Part shown: positions 5,491 through 7,608 of the stretch, piece by piece
Position numbering within the stretch: position 1 is the stretch's first letter
How the letters are laid out: every line of letters starts with the position of its first letter
DNA from: Lentisphaerota bacterium
GTDB lineage: Bacteria; Verrucomicrobiota; Lentisphaeria; Victivallales; GWF2-50-93
Assembly: GCA_025360875.1 (NCBI GenBank)
Contig: JANYBI010000298.1
Coordinates: 1 to 7,608 of the forward strand
DNA: 7,608 nt
Direction: 5' to 3'
Notes under the pieces: model-generated
What the model was told of the DNA's origin: nothing
The model's input: only the letters and a program-made list of their open reading frames with translations
Databases searched by the model: none
Position numbers and translations under genes: made by a program

Positions 5491-7182
5491 TTACTTTTTC
5501 TGATCCCTGCAATAAGAGGATAGGTGCATTATGATGATCAATATTCCTGCTGGCATAAGATGCAGATATAGCCTTTCGATTGTTTCAGGAATAAGTTTTG
5601 CAAGCTCGAACGGATAGATGATGTAGATAAGCATGTAAAGCAGAATGTGTCCGATGAAGAGGAACCAGAGGAGGAGCACTGGTTTTTCCAGGAAAGACTT
5701 TCGTCCTGCGACTGCGGCGACTATCGCTAGCAGCCATATGAGCCCCCAGCTTTTGAGAGACAGGAATTGCAGGAGCATTTCTGGAATTATCAGCTGAAGC
5801 CTGTCGAGATTTCCTGCGAATCTAGCAATTGTCAGGTTCCCAATGTAGTTCTCATGGATCTTTGGGATATCCTGGGAAAATATGAGCCATGGAAGATAAA
5901 AAATTGTAGAAGCTGTAAAATAGAGTGCTGGCGCTTTTAAATTTTTCATACTGAAGAGAGGCTTGGAAGAAAAAATCAAAAGGGCGACAAAGTTTATTAT
6001 GACAAGAGGCAGGCCTTCATTCTTTGTCAGCGCGCAGCATATTGAGCATATTATGGAAATTCCGAGGTCATAAAATTTTTCGGTCTCAAAAAAATTTATC
6101 AGATACAGTATCGAACCGGCATATAGGAACGAAAGGGCCATGTCGGCAGTGCCGGCTCCGCTCCATCTTACAAGGGCTGGAGTGCTTGCGAATATCGCAG
6201 TCAGGAGCAGGGCGTGTCTCTGTCCCAGCCTGCGCCGTGCCGCCGTATACATCAGGAAGACAAACGCAAGATAGAACAAGGGAAAGATATACTTGCAGGT
6301 GGCGTCACTTGAATCGGAGGCAATGGAGAAAATTCCAGCACTCATGAGCAATGGCACAAGAATCGGGTAGTCGAGATGGCTGTATGCCAGGTTGGGGCTG
6401 TTGAAATAACTGGAACTCAGTCCTTCGCAGTAAAGGACTTTCGCCTTGAGCCCCCAGATGGCAAAGGCATCCCATTCGTAGAGGGGCATCAGCAGCGAGT
6501 GACAGCAGACCAGCAGGAACATGACGGAAATTGTGACTATTGAAAACAATGACAGCGAATCGGTTTTAAATGTGTCGCATCCGGATGTGGAGGCATTCTC
6601 TCTCATGTGCCGCAGATAAAGAACCAGAAAAATTATTATTAAGACTGATGCGGCCAGGACTAGCAGGCGCATTATAAGCGGGATTGCCCCTCGGGCTTCC
6701 CGGGGAGGGAAGACTTTTGATAATTCCCTGACATCCGTTGTTATGGCGCCTTCCTTGGTGCGTACGAATTTCACCTGGTAGTTGACATTGTTCTGCTTCA
6801 GCCATTCTTCATTCGGATTGAAAGGTTTTTCGAGGAATTCATTTCCTTTCCTTATGACCAGAGATGGATCTCCTGTAAGTATCCTGCCAGGATAATAGGC
6901 GAAGACAGCTCTGAAATAGATCAGAGGCACGATTCTCTCGGTGGCCTCGTTTCCGGATTCAAAGCCTTCGAATTTAAGAAGCACTTTTCCTTTTTCCAGT
7001 TTGGAGCAGAAGCTATCTACGGCTACAATCGGACGTAAGGGCTCCCGGTTTCCTTTAAAAACAATTCCGTATACGGTTGATGCCAGGGAATCCTTGCCAT
7101 AGCAGAAGAAGAGATTCACAAGCAGGCAGGCTGAAAGCAGGATGATTAGAGGCGCTGGGCCATGTTTCTTAAAAGATTCCAT
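5491..7182 (-). CDS. Multi-pass GT-C fold glycosyltransferase-like membrane protein
   Basis: A 563-residue integral membrane protein resembling GT39/GT83 (PMT/ArnT-like) enzymes, which transfer sugars from polyprenyl-phosphate donors on the outer face of the membrane. TM1 is about 10-27. Next comes an extracytoplasmic region of about 140 residues (28-166) with the motif YFRAVFAYYPGR at 89-100. TM2 is about 167-190, and about eight to ten further hydrophobic segments follow. After the third membrane segment comes EWDAFAIWGLKAK (236-248); D238 is in the place of the catalytic acidic residue in the first loop of GT-C enzymes, and DYPILVPLL (271-279) follows. TKNEG at 386-390 and ERLYLHLMPAG near 536-546 also fit the group. 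The ATG at 7182 is preceded by AAGGCAATA, an acceptable Shine-Dalgarno site. Donor, acceptor and exact family cannot be named, and no glycan gene cluster surrounds it. Its stop lies 30 bases from the convergent EEP gene, with no clear terminator between. Confidence 0.72.
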   Translation of the reverse strand: MESFKKHGPAPLIILLSACLLVNLFFCYGKDSLASTVYGIVFKGNREPLRPIVAVDSFCSKLEKGKVLLKFEGFESGNEATERIVPLIYFRAVFAYYPGRILTGDPSLVIRKGNEFLEKPFNPNEEWLKQNNVNYQVKFVRTKEGAITTDVRELSKVFPPREARGAIPLIMRLLVLAASVLIIIFLVLYLRHMRENASTSGCDTFKTDSLSLFSIVTISVMFLLVCCHSLLMPLYEWDAFAIWGLKAKVLYCEGLSSSYFNSPNLAYSHLDYPILVPLLMSAGIFSIASDSSDATCKYIFPLFYLAFVFLMYTAARRRLGQRHALLLTAIFASTPALVRWSGAGTADMALSFLYAGSILYLINFFETEKFYDLGISIICSICCALTKNEGLPLVIINFVALLIFSSKPLFSMKNLKAPALYFTASTIFYLPWLIFSQDIPKIHENYIGNLTIARFAGNLDRLQLIIPEMLLQFLSLKSWGLIWLLAIVAAVAGRKSFLEKPVLLLWFLFIGHILLYMLIYIIYPFELAKLIPETIERLYLHLMPAGILIIIMHLSSYCRDQKK

Positions 7183-7194
7183 TATTGCCTTGTT

Positions 7195-7216
7195 TTATGC
7201 TGAAAACAGCGCATAA
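7195..7216 (-). promoter_or_regulatory. Small hairpin in the 5' leader of the glycosyltransferase-like gene
   Basis: TTATGCTG (7195-7202) pairs with CAGCGCATAA (7207-7216) around an AAAA loop, with a two-base bulge in one arm. This gives an 8-bp bulged stem that ends 12 bases before the start codon of the minus-strand gene. It does not cover the AAGG Shine-Dalgarno site. It could stabilise the leader or be a dyad site for a regulator; nothing in the sequence decides. Confidence 0.3.
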
Positions 7217-7245
7217 CCGCTTTCATAATAAAGAGTTAAGAAATA

Positions 7246-7273
7246 AATCTAGCCTCGGTGCCCGAAATAGCAA
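7246..7273 (-). promoter_or_regulatory. Candidate sigma-70-like promoter for the glycosyltransferase-like gene
   Basis: On the minus strand, TTGCTA (7268-7273) as -35 and TAGATT (7246-7251) as -10 are separated by 16 bases, each matching 4 of 6 consensus positions. Transcription would start near 7239, giving a leader of about 57 bases that contains the hairpin at 7195-7216. The match is moderate. Confidence 0.3.
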
Positions 7274-7348
7274 GATTTAAAAATAATCATTATTCATGTA
7301 AAAGGGTTGATTTTTGAACATGCATATGGTACTCTGCACGTTGAATGC

Positions 7349-7362
7349 CAGTATTTATACTG
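7349..7362 (+). promoter_or_regulatory. Perfect dyad over a -10-like hexamer upstream of the RRM gene
   Basis: CAGTAT-TT-ATACTG is a perfect 6+6 inverted repeat. It overlaps TATACT (7356-7361), a 5-of-6 match to the -10 consensus on the plus strand. A start near 7368 would give the RRM gene a leader of about 100 bases. No good -35 was found at the right distance. The dyad could be an operator for a dimeric repressor, or chance. Confidence 0.3.
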
Positions 7363-7407
7363 CTTCAGGTATTTGGTGTCTGCCGGAAAAAGGTACCTCG
7401 AGAAATG

Positions 7408-7456
7408 TCGTAGCGCCATAGACAGATTTTCGAAATAAAAAGAATAATGGCGACGA
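7408..7456 (+). promoter_or_regulatory. Predicted leader stem overlapping the RRM gene's ribosome binding site
   Basis: TCGT (7408-7411) and CGCCAT (7414-7419) pair with ACGA (7453-7456) and ATGGCG (7447-7452). The result is a 10-bp stem with a two-base bulge (AG) and a 27-base A/T-rich loop (7420-7446). The 3' arm covers the first two bases of the GAGG Shine-Dalgarno core (7455-7458) and an in-frame upstream ATG at 7447. Folding would limit ribosome access, which is compatible with temperature- or protein-controlled translation. This is a hand-found structure without an energy calculation. Confidence 0.35.
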
Positions 7457-7467
7457 GGAAGAGAAAA

Positions 7468-7608
7468 ATGAATCTGTATGTTGGCAATCTTGCCTACGAG
7501 GTAACCGATGACGATCTCAAGAACGCTTTCCAGGCACATGGAGAAATCCAGTCCGCAAGAGTGATCATGGATCGTTACACAAACCGTTCAAAGGGTTTCG
7601 GATTTGTG
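7468..7608 (+). CDS. RRM-domain RNA-binding protein, N-terminal part (cut by right edge)
   Basis: 47 codons are visible, starting MNLYVGNLAYEVTDDDL and reaching KGFGFV at the window end. LYVGNL (3-8) is the RNP2 motif and KGFGFV (42-47) is the first part of RNP1, with the expected spacing for one RNA recognition motif. Bacterial proteins of this type are usually small (about 80-120 residues) single-RRM proteins that bind RNA in the cytoplasm; in cyanobacteria several are cold-induced. The ATG at 7468 is chosen because GAGG lies 9 bases upstream within a purine-rich stretch. An in-frame ATG at 7447 would add seven residues (MATRKRK) but has a poorer upstream site. The roughly 285-base gap to the divergent glycosyltransferase-like gene leaves room for a long leader. 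Confidence 0.9.
   Translation, partial: MNLYVGNLAYEVTDDDLKNAFQAHGEIQSARVIMDRYTNRSKGFGFV

Noticed and set aside
7392..7402. GGTACCTCGAG, overlapping KpnI and XhoI recognition sites, as a possible cloning-vector trace
   Set aside because: Only two overlapping hexamers are present, with no other polylinker sites or vector sequence around them; native flanking sequence continues on both sides.
7294..7539. Minus-strand open frame of 81 codons across the gap before the RRM gene
   Set aside because: It overlaps the RRM start region antisense and has no recognisable domain or convincing start signal.
1..7608. CRISPR array, tRNA/rRNA genes, toxin-antitoxin pair or defence island
   Set aside because: No regularly spaced repeats, no recognisable tRNA/rRNA sequence and no paired small genes were seen on either strand.

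Overview
The window reads as ordinary chromosomal bacterial DNA of moderate GC content. Coding regions are compact and the gaps between genes are noticeably richer in A and T. Membrane sensing, a signal peptide and a polyprenyl-sugar type GT-C enzyme suggest an organism with an exported compartment, probably Gram-negative. SpoIIE-type phosphatases with CACHE sensors, small single-RRM proteins and weak or absent Shine-Dalgarno sites would fit the PVC group (for example Lentisphaerae or Verrucomicrobia) or a deltaproteobacterium-like lineage. No feature fixes the taxon, so this stays an inference.

Layout: (1) 1-52 is the extreme C-terminus of a gene cut by the left edge, possibly a DDE transposase. 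(2) 53-296 is an A/T-rich gap with no convincing gene. (3) 297-2201, minus strand, is a membrane-anchored dCACHE-HAMP-PP2C (SpoIIE/RsbU) phosphatase. (4) 2202-2314 is a divergent promoter region. (5) 2315-2734 and 2727-3455, plus strand, are arfB (ribosome rescue hydrolase) and pgl (6-phosphogluconolactonase), overlapping by 8 bases. (6) 3469-3507 is a perfect 12-bp inverted repeat running into a perfect TATAAT six bases before the next start codon. (7) 3508-5460, plus strand, is an exported protein built from two tandem endonuclease/exonuclease/phosphatase (EEP) domains; the first looks active and the second has lost most catalytic residues. (8) 5491-7182, minus strand, is a multi-pass GT-C type glycosyltransferase with an unusual N-terminal extracytoplasmic domain. 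(9) 7183-7467 is a divergent regulatory gap with several small dyads. (10) 7468-7608, plus strand, is the start of an RRM RNA-binding protein cut by the right edge.

The genes do not form one pathway. The only clear operon is arfB-pgl, which mixes translation quality control with the oxidative pentose phosphate pathway. The phosphatase is a typical orphan signalling output that senses an external ligand and acts on a cytoplasmic phosphoprotein (anti-anti-sigma type) encoded elsewhere. The most distinctive items are the EEP enzyme/pseudoenzyme fusion, the possible leaderless promoter in front of it, and a predicted stem that overlaps the ribosome binding site of the RRM gene. I saw no CRISPR array, tRNA, rRNA, toxin-antitoxin pair or recognisable defence system.
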